45,153 bases of DNA from Fimbriimonas ginsengisoli (GTDB lineage: Bacteria > Armatimonadota > Fimbriimonadia > Fimbriimonadales > Fimbriimonadaceae): assembly GCA_016179045.1 (NCBI GenBank), contig JACOSL010000028.1, positions 1-45,153 on the forward strand, read 5' to 3'. The notes below the pieces were generated by a model, which was not told where the DNA came from, made no database searches, and was given only the letters and a program-made list of their open reading frames with translations. Position 1 is the stretch's first letter; the number at the start of each line of letters is the position of its first letter. Both the position numbers and the translations under genes were made by a program. Shown here one piece after another: positions 9,630 through 17,517 of the stretch.

Positions 9630-9714
9630 GCCGTGGGACCTGGAGACTCGGCCTGCGATCTGCACCCTCTGCTCCAACGGCTGCAGCCTCTGGTTCGACT
9701 ACCGCGCCACGCAG

Positions 9715-11073
9715 ATGGTGCGAGTCAACGGCCGCAAAAACGAGGCGGTCAACGAAGAGTGGACCTGCGATCGAGGCAAGTTTGGACATGAATTCTATAA
9801 CAGTTCCGATCGGCTGACTCGGCCCCTGCTGCGTAAAGGCGACCGGCTCGTCGAGTCCACCTGGGCCGAAGCATACGAAGCAATAGGCAAGGCCTTTTCG
9901 GCGCCCGGCGCGCGGGTGGCGGCACTTGGCGGGAGCGAGTGCTCGAACGAGGACCTTTACTTGCTTCAGCGCCTGTTTCGGCGTGAGTTCAAGAGCAATA
10001 ACTTGGACCACCGCTTCACGAGGATTCTGCCAACGGCGGCTGAGCGGACTGCACCGCCGCAAACCCGCATCGCCGATCTCGAGCGCGCGCGGACCATCCT
10101 GGTCTTCGGTACCTCGCTTGCCGACGACCTGCCGATGTTCTTTCTGCGCGTGCGCAAGGCATGGTTCAAGCATGGCTCGCGGGTCATCGTCGCCCATCAC
10201 GAGCCGACCGACGCGGACAGCTTTGCCCACCTGGTGCTGCGCTACAAGCCGGGCGCGGCCGCCGCGCTCGCATCGGGCCTTGCCAAAGCCGTTTCGGGCA
10301 AGAGGGGTGAGTGGGACGCCGAGCGGGTGGCCAAGGAGACGGGCATTCCCGTCGCGCAACTCGGGGAGGCGGCGGCGGTCCTGACAGGTTCGAGAGCTCC
10401 CGTGCTCGCCTCCAGGCGGTTCTACGATCTGGCCGACGGCCTCGGGGCGGTCCGGGCAGGTCGGAACCTGGCAAACGCCATCGGAGGGCCCTTTAATCTG
10501 TACGGGCTGAGAGCAAACGACGAGGGCGCCGAGGAGATGGGCATTCTTCCCGACGGGCTACCTGGGAGGCGGTCGCTGGACGATTCGGGGCACGACGATT
10601 TTCACGCCCCCGCAATGAAGGGCTTGAACACGGAGGGCGTGCTGAAGGCTTGCGGCGACGGAAGCCTGGAGGCCCTTTGGCTGGTGGGTGCAGACCCGTT
10701 AGTGGAGTGGCACGATCGCACGCAAGGGGAGCGCGCGCTGGAGACCGTGCCTTTCTTGGTCGTGCAGGCTCACTCGGCTGGCGAAGCCATGGCCTTTGCC
10801 AGCGTCGTCCTTCCGATGACCGCGCCCGCCGAGCAGGACGGCACCTACACAAGCGCCGAGCGCCGCGTCCAGCGCCTTCGTCCGATCCTGCCTCCCGAGG
10901 GTGAGGCGAAGCCAGCCTGGCGCATCTTCTCCGAGATGTCGCTTCGGCTTCGACCCGAAACTCCTCTTTTCAACCCAGGCGACGTGATGGAGAGGATTGC
11001 GCGGGAAGTGCCCGTTTTCGAGGCGGCGCACTTCGCGATCATCCCGAGCGAAGGCGCGCTGCTCGACTCCTAA
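9715..11073 (+). CDS. nuoG: NuoG C-terminal part (molybdopterin oxidoreductase-like domain)
   Basis: The frame is open from 9598, but its first usable start is the ATG at 9715, which would lose the motif ICTLCSNGCSLWFDYRATQ encoded at 9658-9714. That is strong evidence that it is the second half of the preceding gene and not a separate one. The 452 residues match the molybdopterin-oxidoreductase-like domain that in NuoG serves a structural role (EEWTCDRGKFGHEF, LWLVGADPLVEWHDRT, VVLPMTAPAEQDGTYTSAERRVQ). Its stop overlaps the end of the convergent rtcA-like gene by 4 bp. Confidence 0.8.
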   Translation: MVRVNGRKNEAVNEEWTCDRGKFGHEFYNSSDRLTRPLLRKGDRLVESTWAEAYEAIGKAFSAPGARVAALGGSECSNEDLYLLQRLFRREFKSNNLDHRFTRILPTAAERTAPPQTRIADLERARTILVFGTSLADDLPMFFLRVRKAWFKHGSRVIVAHHEPTDADSFAHLVLRYKPGAAAALASGLAKAVSGKRGEWDAERVAKETGIPVAQLGEAAAVLTGSRAPVLASRRFYDLADGLGAVRAGRNLANAIGGPFNLYGLRANDEGAEEMGILPDGLPGRRSLDDSGHDDFHAPAMKGLNTEGVLKACGDGSLEALWLVGADPLVEWHDRTQGERALETVPFLVVQAHSAGEAMAFASVVLPMTAPAEQDGTYTSAERRVQRLRPILPPEGEAKPAWRIFSEMSLRLRPETPLFNPGDVMERIAREVPVFEAAHFAIIPSEGALLDS

Positions 11074-12122
11074 GGCTTAATTTCGACCACGCCCGGTTCG
11101 CCTTCCTTGCCGCGGACTGTAATGTGGATGGGCAAGAACTGTTTGGTCACCCAGACTTGGGTGAGAAACCGCGGCGTGAGACGCGAGGTTTTGAATACGG
11201 TGGGCGATGAAGCTAGGGCGGCAGGCACTAGCAGCGAGTCGCCCAAGTAGGGGTCGGCAGTTGAGTCCGTCTTCAGCCAGTCCAGGGCCTCGCCGAAGCA
11301 CCGTTGGGTCAGCGTCTCGACGCGCAACCCCTTAACCCCCATCGCCGTAAAGCCAGCCGCCCCAAATTCGCAATCGATCCCGACCGTGACGAACGCGCCG
11401 GTGCGATCGGCGGGCAGATCTCGTGCTCTCGCCTCGATGGAGAGATTCGAGCGATCGGCGAGCCGTTCGATATGCGCTATCCCCCGTTCAGCAACCGCGG
11501 GAGCGAGACCAGACGTCGCAACGACTGCCCAAATCCTTCGTAACTGCCCGCGCCGATCCCAGGTTACGCCGTCCAGGGCGCTCGGCTCGATGTCGAGCGT
11601 GACGAGGCCGCTCGACTCGCGTCCCCAGCCGGCCGAGCGCAGCTCGGGGAATACACAAAGCCCCATTCGCGCCCAGGCGTCAACGACAAGCCCGGCCCAA
11701 TAGTCGTAGCTAAGGGAGCCGAGCCCGTAGGTTTCGCCTTGCATTTCGAGGCAGCTGTAAGTGCCGGCCCGTGCCAGGACCGACGCGAGGGTCGCAAGGA
11801 CTACGAGGGCGTTTGGCTGGCGCGCTCCGACTTCGACCGCAATGCGCCTCGAAAGCCCCGACACCTTCCGGGTTGGGTGAAAGGCGACGATGCGAGACCC
11901 CCGCTCGGCGCCCACGAGCTCGGCCTGACAACAATCGGCGAGCGTGCGCAACACGCAAAGGTCTTCTTCGTCGAGACCAGGGTAATCGGTGCCGCATCGA
12001 ACGCCCTCGAGGCGGACCGACTGCTGAGTAAGCGCGGCCAAGCTGATCGCAGTCCGCAACAACGCGCCACCACCTTCGCCGTGGGCGCCGTCGATGCTTA
12101 CGAGCGATCCCGACGAAGGCAT
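11070..12122 (-). CDS. rtcA: RNA 3'-terminal phosphate cyclase-like protein
   Basis: A 350-residue member of the RtcA family, which converts RNA 3'-phosphate ends to 2',3'-cyclic phosphates through an enzyme-AMP intermediate. The family N-terminal signature appears as IDGAHGEGGGALLRTAISLAALT (residues 10-32). GARQPNALVVLATL and YLGDSLLVPAALA (near 292-304) match the fold. However, aligning the C terminus to E. coli RtcA from memory (CHLLTNIAVVERFLPV) puts Arg318 (PRFLTQVWVTKQFLPI) where the adenylated nucleophile His309 should be. The protein may be catalytically altered or inactive, like eukaryotic Rcl1. It abuts the upstream membrane-protein gene at position 12122 and is last in a minus-strand run. 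No rtcB or rtcR is nearby. Confidence 0.85.
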   Translation of the reverse strand: MPSSGSLVSIDGAHGEGGGALLRTAISLAALTQQSVRLEGVRCGTDYPGLDEEDLCVLRTLADCCQAELVGAERGSRIVAFHPTRKVSGLSRRIAVEVGARQPNALVVLATLASVLARAGTYSCLEMQGETYGLGSLSYDYWAGLVVDAWARMGLCVFPELRSAGWGRESSGLVTLDIEPSALDGVTWDRRGQLRRIWAVVATSGLAPAVAERGIAHIERLADRSNLSIEARARDLPADRTGAFVTVGIDCEFGAAGFTAMGVKGLRVETLTQRCFGEALDWLKTDSTADPYLGDSLLVPAALASSPTVFKTSRLTPRFLTQVWVTKQFLPIHITVRGKEGEPGVVEIKP

Positions 12123-13201
12123 CAGATCTTGAACTTGAAGATCACGACCTCGAGCGTTTTAAGGAGGTAGGTAAAGATCACCAGCAGCACTGCCACCAGA
12201 AGGATTGCTTCGAATGGGAATGAGCTGGCTTCGAGGCCAGCCTGAAGGCCGGTTTTGGCCAGCGTGACGCTGTTGACGCCAGTCTCCACCCGATGCAGGA
12301 GACTCTTGGCCACATCGAGCAGTGTCCCCCACATCACCGCGATGAACGCGAGGTAGCCAAGGTTTAGAACGAAGAGCGACAGGCGATACTTGTGCTTCTG
12401 GTGCTCGTTGTAGATCACGCACTGGCGGCAGCGGTTCCGCTTCTGGGCCATCGTCAATTTGTGGTTCTTTGGAATGAACGCGGCGGCCGCCAACACATTC
12501 TTGGGGATCGTCTTGCCCTCCATCGCGTTGCGGATCACCTGCTCTTCGCACATGCAGCCAACGCGCTCCCGCCAGCACGAACGCCGAGCGTGATAAATGG
12601 GGCATCGCTCGCGGACAAACTTGCGGCAGTACGGCAACTGCCAACACTTGCCCATGAACACGTTCTGCTTGTCCTTCTCCTCGACCATGCCCTTGCCGAA
12701 CTTGATCTGGTCGGCCTTTACCCCCACAACGAACCGATCGCGGGCTCGGATGCCGATGTCGATGAGCAGCACAAGGGCGGCGAAGACCGCATAGACGGTG
12801 CCCGCCGTGGTTATGACCTTGTAGCAGTTGATCGCGATCTCATTTCGCGGCTCGCCAACCAAGGGCGGAATGTACTGAGGCACGAGAACGACGATCAGGG
12901 CGACTCCGACCAGCGAGGCGGTCATTACCGATTCGCCCCACCAAAGAAATGCCGCCCCCAAGCCCCCGGCGAGCAGCCCGAGAAGCAGCAGGTTGTTGAA
13001 CAGCCCCAGGTTGTCGGCGGCCTGCTGCGCGTCGGCCGAGCCAACCGAAAACGTGTAGATGTAGTAGACGAGCATCCCAAACGAGAACGCGGCCGAGAGC
13101 GTCCCCAGCCAGAACAGCACCCGGGCCACGCCGCCCAGGAAGCTCATCAGGCTATCGGTAAGATCCTTGTTCGAGGCTCCAAAATCCGGCTTGGCCGCCA
13201 T
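12122..13201 (-). CDS. Membrane protein with cysteine-rich cytosolic two-CW-like region
   Basis: A 359-residue protein with about six hydrophobic segments: four in the N-terminal half (VARVLFWLGTLSAAFSFGML; NNLLLLGLLAGGLGAAFLWW; TASLVGVALIVVLVP; TAGTVYAVFAALVLLIDIGI) and two near the C terminus (LFVLNLGYLAFIAVMW; FEAILLVAVLLVIFTYLL). Between them lies a long basic loop with CWQLPYCRKFVRERCPIYHARRSCWRERVGCMC and later CRQC. The C-W-x4-C-x6-C-P ... C-W pattern resembles the two-CW motif of bacterial signalling proteins and could bind a metal or Fe-S cluster. No known function is assigned. It lies 4 bp downstream of efp, so the two are likely co-expressed. Confidence 0.8.
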   Translation of the reverse strand: MAAKPDFGASNKDLTDSLMSFLGGVARVLFWLGTLSAAFSFGMLVYYIYTFSVGSADAQQAADNLGLFNNLLLLGLLAGGLGAAFLWWGESVMTASLVGVALIVVLVPQYIPPLVGEPRNEIAINCYKVITTAGTVYAVFAALVLLIDIGIRARDRFVVGVKADQIKFGKGMVEEKDKQNVFMGKCWQLPYCRKFVRERCPIYHARRSCWRERVGCMCEEQVIRNAMEGKTIPKNVLAAAAFIPKNHKLTMAQKRNRCRQCVIYNEHQKHKYRLSLFVLNLGYLAFIAVMWGTLLDVAKSLLHRVETGVNSVTLAKTGLQAGLEASSFPFEAILLVAVLLVIFTYLLKTLEVVIFKFKI

Positions 13202-13205
13202 GATG

Positions 13206-13781
13206 TCAACCCTTGCCCTTCACCCGCTCCAGATAGGCGTCTGAGCGTGTGTCCACCTTCACGATGTCGCCCTCGTTGATATGAAACGGCACTTGGATCA
13301 CTGCCCCCGTCTCGAGCGTCGCTGCCTTTGTGCTGCTCCCGCTCACGGTGTCCCCCCGGTAGCCTGGATCGGTTTGAAGGACCGCCAGCTCCACGAAGTT
13401 GGCGACCTCGTAGCCTAACACTTCGCTGCCAGCCTTGAGGCAGAGGACTTCCATGTCCTCCTTCAGGTATTTCGCTTGGTCGCCCATCTCCGTTGCAGGA
13501 ACCTCCGTCTGCTCGTAAGACTCCATGTCCATCAAAACGATCTCCAAGCCCTGCCGGTAGAGGAACTGCATCTTCACCTTCTCGACGAACGCAGGCTCGA
13601 CCCGCTCGCCGCTGCGGAAGGTCTTTTCGAGCGTCGCGCCCGACTTCAGTTTGCGCAGCCGCGTCCGGATGAAGGCGCCGCCTTTCCCTGGCTTGACGTG
13701 CTGGAACTCGACGATGGTGTACACCTCGCCGTCGAGATAGAAGTGCATCCCGTTCCGGAAATCGCTCGTGTCAATCGCCAA
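13206..13781 (-). CDS. efp: Translation elongation factor P
   Basis: EF-P binds ribosomes stalled at polyproline stretches and promotes peptide-bond formation. The 191-residue protein has the N-terminal KOW-like domain (MAIDTSDFRNGMHFYLDGEVYTIVEFQHVKPGKGGAFIRTRLR), with Lys33 at the tip of the PGKGG loop as the position that is modified in many bacteria. The two OB-fold domains end with the family signature VPFHINEGDIVKVDTRSDAYLERVKGKG. No EpmA/EpmB-type modification gene is in view. It is followed within 4 bp by the membrane-protein gene. Proline-rich and proline-glycine tracts in neighbouring proteins would be natural clients, but this is inference. Confidence 0.97.
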   Translation of the reverse strand: MAIDTSDFRNGMHFYLDGEVYTIVEFQHVKPGKGGAFIRTRLRKLKSGATLEKTFRSGERVEPAFVEKVKMQFLYRQGLEIVLMDMESYEQTEVPATEMGDQAKYLKEDMEVLCLKAGSEVLGYEVANFVELAVLQTDPGYRGDTVSGSSTKAATLETGAVIQVPFHINEGDIVKVDTRSDAYLERVKGKG

Positions 13782-13844
13782 GGCTGTTCATACGTGGCCG
13801 CGGCCGGCCCGGCCACCATCATAGTAGCCGATTCTGGGCAAGGC

Positions 13845-14585
13845 TCAGGCAGATTCTTTGTCTTCGTACACCCAAACGAGCGGATCGTCAGAAACGTCGG
13901 CTGCCGCGGGCTCCCAGCCATCTGGCACGATCGCCCCATAGATAGCGTGGGCATGCCGCCCCCGATAGGCCCAGCCCTGGTCGCCATATGTCCAGTGCCA
14001 GTATTCGGCCGGATAGTTGGTCATCCCCGACCCTTCCAGCGCTTCCTTGAGGATCGATCGGGTTCTCCGAGCTTCGTCGCTTAGGCCCGGCGCGTCGAAG
14101 GCGTAGGATCGTGTGTCGCGGTTTGGATAGGGGGAATAGTGGTCTAAAGGAGCACCGTCGTCGCGGACGAGCCGAAGGTCGACCGCGCCTCCAGTCGAAT
14201 GAGGCGGCGGCACGCGCGAGTCGATGGGCGCCGTGAACCGATTCCTCATCCGCTTGAGCTGTACGGGGCCCCAGTCGGGATGCAGCTCCTGCAGGCGTCG
14301 CTCAGCAAAAATCAACATCCGCTTTTGAATATGGGGCGGACGCCAGCCCTCGACGATCGCGAGCCGCAGGCCTTTGGGTAGCAGTTCGGATGCCTTGCAG
14401 AGCATCTCCGCCACGCCCTTTCTGGCTAGGGTCTCGCGCCGGTAGGCAAAGCGGGGCTTATCCCAAATCAGCTTCGGACACAACTCAAGGAAATCGACGA
14501 GCGGTTCGCCGCACTCGACGATTGGAATGCTCCTCAGCTCGCCGACCGGCTCGGAGGTCGAGAGCTTCTTGCCAGGACCGGTCAT
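13845..14585 (-). CDS. D-alanyl-D-alanine dipeptidase (VanX/DdpX type, peptidase M15D)
   Basis: A 246-residue zinc dipeptidase that cleaves D-Ala-D-Ala. The metal-binding motif HSTGGAVDLRL (SxHxxGxAxD pattern) lies near residues 124-134 and the second site EYWHWTYGDQGWAY near 195-208, where Glu and His supply the catalytic base and the third ligand. IVEGWRPPHIQKRM carries the conserved catalytic Arg. There is no signal peptide, so it probably acts in the cytoplasm, recycling cell-wall peptides or using D-Ala-D-Ala as nutrient; vancomycin resistance cannot be inferred as vanH/vanA are absent. Its ATG overlaps the TGA of the FecR-like gene (ATGA), indicating translational coupling. Confidence 0.88.
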   Translation of the reverse strand: MTGPGKKLSTSEPVGELRSIPIVECGEPLVDFLELCPKLIWDKPRFAYRRETLARKGVAEMLCKASELLPKGLRLAIVEGWRPPHIQKRMLIFAERRLQELHPDWGPVQLKRMRNRFTAPIDSRVPPPHSTGGAVDLRLVRDDGAPLDHYSPYPNRDTRSYAFDAPGLSDEARRTRSILKEALEGSGMTNYPAEYWHWTYGDQGWAYRGRHAHAIYGAIVPDGWEPAAADVSDDPLVWVYEDKESA

Positions 14586-15403
14586 CGAGGCCGGGTCGAA
14601 CCCCGCTTTCGCAAACGGCGAGTCAACAGCAGGATGCCTGCCGAAAGGGCGGCGGCGGTGGCCGGCTCCGGGACGGGCGGCTGGCCCTTAGGCTGGATGG
14701 TCGTGACGAGCACCGCGCCCGCCACAAACCCAGAGCCGATCGTCCCGCCACTGGTGGCGGCGTTCTCCGCCGGCGTTCCGGAGCCGACTCCGCTGCCGAA
14801 ATACTGGCCCTGGCTGTTGTACCAACCGGGTGGCACACCCTGTCCTCCCACTCCGGGCAAGGCTGAACCCGCGCCAGCAAGCCCAGGAAGGCCGCCGAGC
14901 CCGATCATAGCCGCCTGTCCGGCGCCGACTACGATGATTACGCCCTTGCCTTCCAGCTCGACCTCGCCCTCGATCACTTTCAACAGCCCGTTGCTGCCCA
15001 CGATGAACTCGGTGCCGCGCGCGGTGGCAGTCCCGACCGGCGTTTGCACGGCCGTGCGGACGCCCTTGGAGACACGCATCCATAGCGTGCCCGAGGCCAA
15101 AGCGACCCGCCGAAGGGAGGCGCCGTCGTGAACGACGAGGTCCGTGCGTTCGTTGACCCGCAAAATCGATCGGTCTCGGAAAGTGATCTCGGCGAAGCCT
15201 CGCCGGTGGGTGCGGATTCCTGAGCCGTCGCGCACGTCGTCGCCAACTCGAGCCGGCACATAGCGGTCGGCGCCTGGCGTCGGATTCATAAGAGCCGCGC
15301 GCACCGCCGTAAGCGAACCGACGACCGGGCCCGCAGCTTGGACACCGAGGACGGAACCGCCAAGGACGCTCAAGACTGCCAAACGACGCCACTGCATACG
15401 CAT
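14582..15403 (-). CDS. FecR-domain exported protein with PEP-CTERM sorting signal
   Basis: About 273 residues. The start is at an ATG pair (15403 and 15397; MRMQWRRLAVLSVLGGSVLG), which begins the signal peptide; the frame is open further upstream but without a good start. The middle part is a FecR-like domain (GDDVRDGSGIRTHRRGFAEITFRDRSILRVNERTDLVVHDG ... TPVGTATARGTEFIV...VIEGEVELEG). A Gly-rich linker is followed by a PEP-CTERM signal at the end: VPEPATAAALSAGILLLTRRLRKRG, consistent with exosortase-dependent sorting. Upstream, TTGCTT (15480-15485) and GATACA (15456-15461), spaced 18 bp, could be a promoter on this strand. It follows the CHASE2 cyclase and is coupled to the dipeptidase. 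Confidence 0.85.
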   Translation of the reverse strand: MRMQWRRLAVLSVLGGSVLGVQAAGPVVGSLTAVRAALMNPTPGADRYVPARVGDDVRDGSGIRTHRRGFAEITFRDRSILRVNERTDLVVHDGASLRRVALASGTLWMRVSKGVRTAVQTPVGTATARGTEFIVGSNGLLKVIEGEVELEGKGVIIVVGAGQAAMIGLGGLPGLAGAGSALPGVGGQGVPPGWYNSQGQYFGSGVGSGTPAENAATSGGTIGSGFVAGAVLVTTIQPKGQPPVPEPATAAALSAGILLLTRRLRKRGSTRPR

Positions 15404-15525
15404 GCCCCCAAAAAACAAATCACAAACAGCCAAACCCGACCGAACCAAAGCTGTATGTATCCTATCACAGGTCCGCTCAAAGCAAGACGTTTTTGGGGCG
15501 CGACCCGGCATTCCGACCGGCGAGA

Positions 15526-17457
15526 TCATGCCGAACCCGGCCCGTCGTGCCATGCTTTCACCAGGTAAGCCTGAATGGGCGCCGGCTGACCCTTAAGCTC
15601 GACCGCGCCGAGCGGCTCGACTTCGGCATGATGCTTCACCTGCCGGTAGGTGGCCTCGTCGATCACAACGTCGGCTTGGCCTGTCACCCCTTGAAGCCGC
15701 GCCGCGATGTTAACGACGTCGCCGATGATCGTGAAGTTGTGCTGGCGTCGACCCCCCACGTGCCCGGCCACGAACGGCCCGGTCGTGACGCCGAAACCCG
15801 AATCCAACACGAACTCTTCGCCCTCGTCGTGCACGGGCAGCTTGGAGGCCTCGCACATACGGAAGGCCGCGCGAACCGCCCGCTCCGCTGCGTCATCGAG
15901 TGGAACCGGGCAGCCGAACAGGGCGATGATGCCGTCGCCAAGAAACTTGTCGATCGTGCCCAAGTCCTCATATAGAATCGAGGTCATTTTCTCGAAGTGC
16001 AGGTTAAGCAGGCGGATGACACGCTCGGGGCTGTGGCGCGCCGTAAAGGCGGTGAACCCACGGATATCGCCGAAGATCACTGTCGCCTCGAACCTCTTGG
16101 CATCGCCGCCGCCTTCGCGGAGGATGTGCTCGAGCACGGCGGGCGAGACGTACCCCGCCCATTTGCGCCGCAGGGCGCCGCGCTCTACCCACGCCACGCT
16201 GGACGCGGTGACCGCCATCAAGCCGAGCGGAATCACCCAAGGGGCGTGCACACGCTCCGCGCTGAAGAGCGCATATACAAGCGCCACGTAGGCAGAGCAC
16301 GTGAGCACCAGGGTCACAGGGCCGCGCCAATCGATGTATTGGCGCGCCGCGCTCGTCCCCAGCAGAGCGAACGCGAATATGAACAGCCATAGCTCCCAGG
16401 TCGGCAGCACGGTGAGGAACGTGCCCTGAGTCAAAGCGTTCAGGTTCTGGGCCTGCAGTACGACCCCGGGAACTGTCGATATGCTCACCGAACCGCTTCG
16501 CTCCCACTTCAAGTGGCTGTAAGCGGTCGTGTACTGCTCGCGGAGCTCCTTCGTGAGTTGCCAGCCGGTGATGCCGACGAACACGACTTTGCCTTTGAAT
16601 GCGCCCGGCGCGGATTCGCCCCGGGCGACCTGATCGAACCGGTATGACGGAAACGAAGCGAGGCCGCCGCTGAAATCTAGGAGCGCGTAGGGGATCGGGG
16701 TTCCATCTTGCAGATCGACCGCGGTGGGGCCGCTGCGCGGAATGGAGAGCCCACCGACTCGCACCTCGCCCCGTTGAACTTCGATATCCTCGGGCGTGCT
16801 CCCCTTAAGCTTGAGGTAGGCGGCGGTCGACAGCGATGGGAGCCACTCGTCTTGGAAGGACAAGGTCGGCATCAGCCAGCGAACGACTTGATCGCCGTCC
16901 TGCGGCACCTCGGCAAATCCAGTCGTGGCGTGAGCCTCGAAGTCGATTCCCAGCTTGTCGTCGGCATATGGCGCGTCGATGTTCTTGGAATCGTTTGCGC
17001 CGACGAGCCCGCGGTTCACCCGGGAGGTCAGAACCACCCGTCCGCCGGCTCGCTTCAGCGCCGCGTCGAGCGCCCGGTCGTCGCCGGGGCCATGCGGCGA
17101 CGCGCCGGAGAACAGCACGTCGTAAACGATCAGCGTTGAGCCGTCGCGCACCAAGTGATCGATCACATCCGCGTGCACCTTCCTGGGAGGCGGCCAACTT
17201 AGCCCGAGCGACTTTTCGGATTCCTGCTCGAAGCCGACCACGACGATTCGCGGATCGACGAGTGCGGGCCTTGCGCCGCGCGCCGCGAACAGGGCGTCAT
17301 AGCCGAGGCGCTCGAGGTCCTGGATGACGGCAAGCGGCGGCCAACCCAGCCGCTCCGGGGGCCAGAGCAAAAGAGAAAGGGAGGCGACGGCGGCAGCGAG
17401 GGCTACGTTGACTAGGAACCTGAGCCGAGGTCGCAAGTTCCACCGCCCACGCGCCAT
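15526..17457 (-). CDS. CHASE2-domain adenylate cyclase
   Basis: A 643-residue membrane receptor. One N-terminal membrane helix (VNVALAAAVASLSLLL) precedes an extracytoplasmic CHASE2 sensor (about residues 40-330; DPRIVVVGFEQESEKSLG ... VIDHLVRDGSTLIVYDVLFSG ... FKGKVVFVGITGWQL). Three further helices (about 345-430) lead to a class III nucleotidyl cyclase domain. Both metal-binding Asp motifs are present (FGDIRGFT and GDGIIALFG), as are the Lys of IDKFLGDG, which favours ATP, and the transition-state Asn/Arg of VVNIAARLQ. It should make cAMP in response to an unknown external signal. It is divergent from the ABC exporter by 60 bp and is followed by a FecR/PEP-CTERM gene, an association that suggests cell-envelope signalling. 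Confidence 0.93.
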   Translation of the reverse strand: MARGRWNLRPRLRFLVNVALAAAVASLSLLLWPPERLGWPPLAVIQDLERLGYDALFAARGARPALVDPRIVVVGFEQESEKSLGLSWPPPRKVHADVIDHLVRDGSTLIVYDVLFSGASPHGPGDDRALDAALKRAGGRVVLTSRVNRGLVGANDSKNIDAPYADDKLGIDFEAHATTGFAEVPQDGDQVVRWLMPTLSFQDEWLPSLSTAAYLKLKGSTPEDIEVQRGEVRVGGLSIPRSGPTAVDLQDGTPIPYALLDFSGGLASFPSYRFDQVARGESAPGAFKGKVVFVGITGWQLTKELREQYTTAYSHLKWERSGSVSISTVPGVVLQAQNLNALTQGTFLTVLPTWELWLFIFAFALLGTSAARQYIDWRGPVTLVLTCSAYVALVYALFSAERVHAPWVIPLGLMAVTASSVAWVERGALRRKWAGYVSPAVLEHILREGGGDAKRFEATVIFGDIRGFTAFTARHSPERVIRLLNLHFEKMTSILYEDLGTIDKFLGDGIIALFGCPVPLDDAAERAVRAAFRMCEASKLPVHDEGEEFVLDSGFGVTTGPFVAGHVGGRRQHNFTIIGDVVNIAARLQGVTGQADVVIDEATYRQVKHHAEVEPLGAVELKGQPAPIQAYLVKAWHDGPGSA

Positions 17458-17517
17458 GCCACAAGCTACCTTGTCAGCATCGGCGCATCGCTTGGCGTTA
17501 GAATCGTATGGTTCCCT

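Larger units (their letters stand above)
8991..11073 (+). pseudogene. nuoG: nuoG interrupted by a small deletion and frameshift
   Basis: Two adjacent frames together encode a NuoG-like subunit of NADH:quinone oxidoreductase. The first frame ends SGDSELAFRFRGALMQPSTFELRDF and then runs into nonsense and a TAG at 9627-9629. The second frame picks up at 9598 with LTSSQYRFRARPWDLETRPAICTLC. The normally intervening stretch, which includes CPVGAL, is missing. About 15-17 codons, in a number of bases that is not a multiple of three, appear deleted near 9596/9597. As written, the gene cannot give a full-length protein. Recent pseudogenisation or an assembly error are both possible. Confidence 0.8.
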
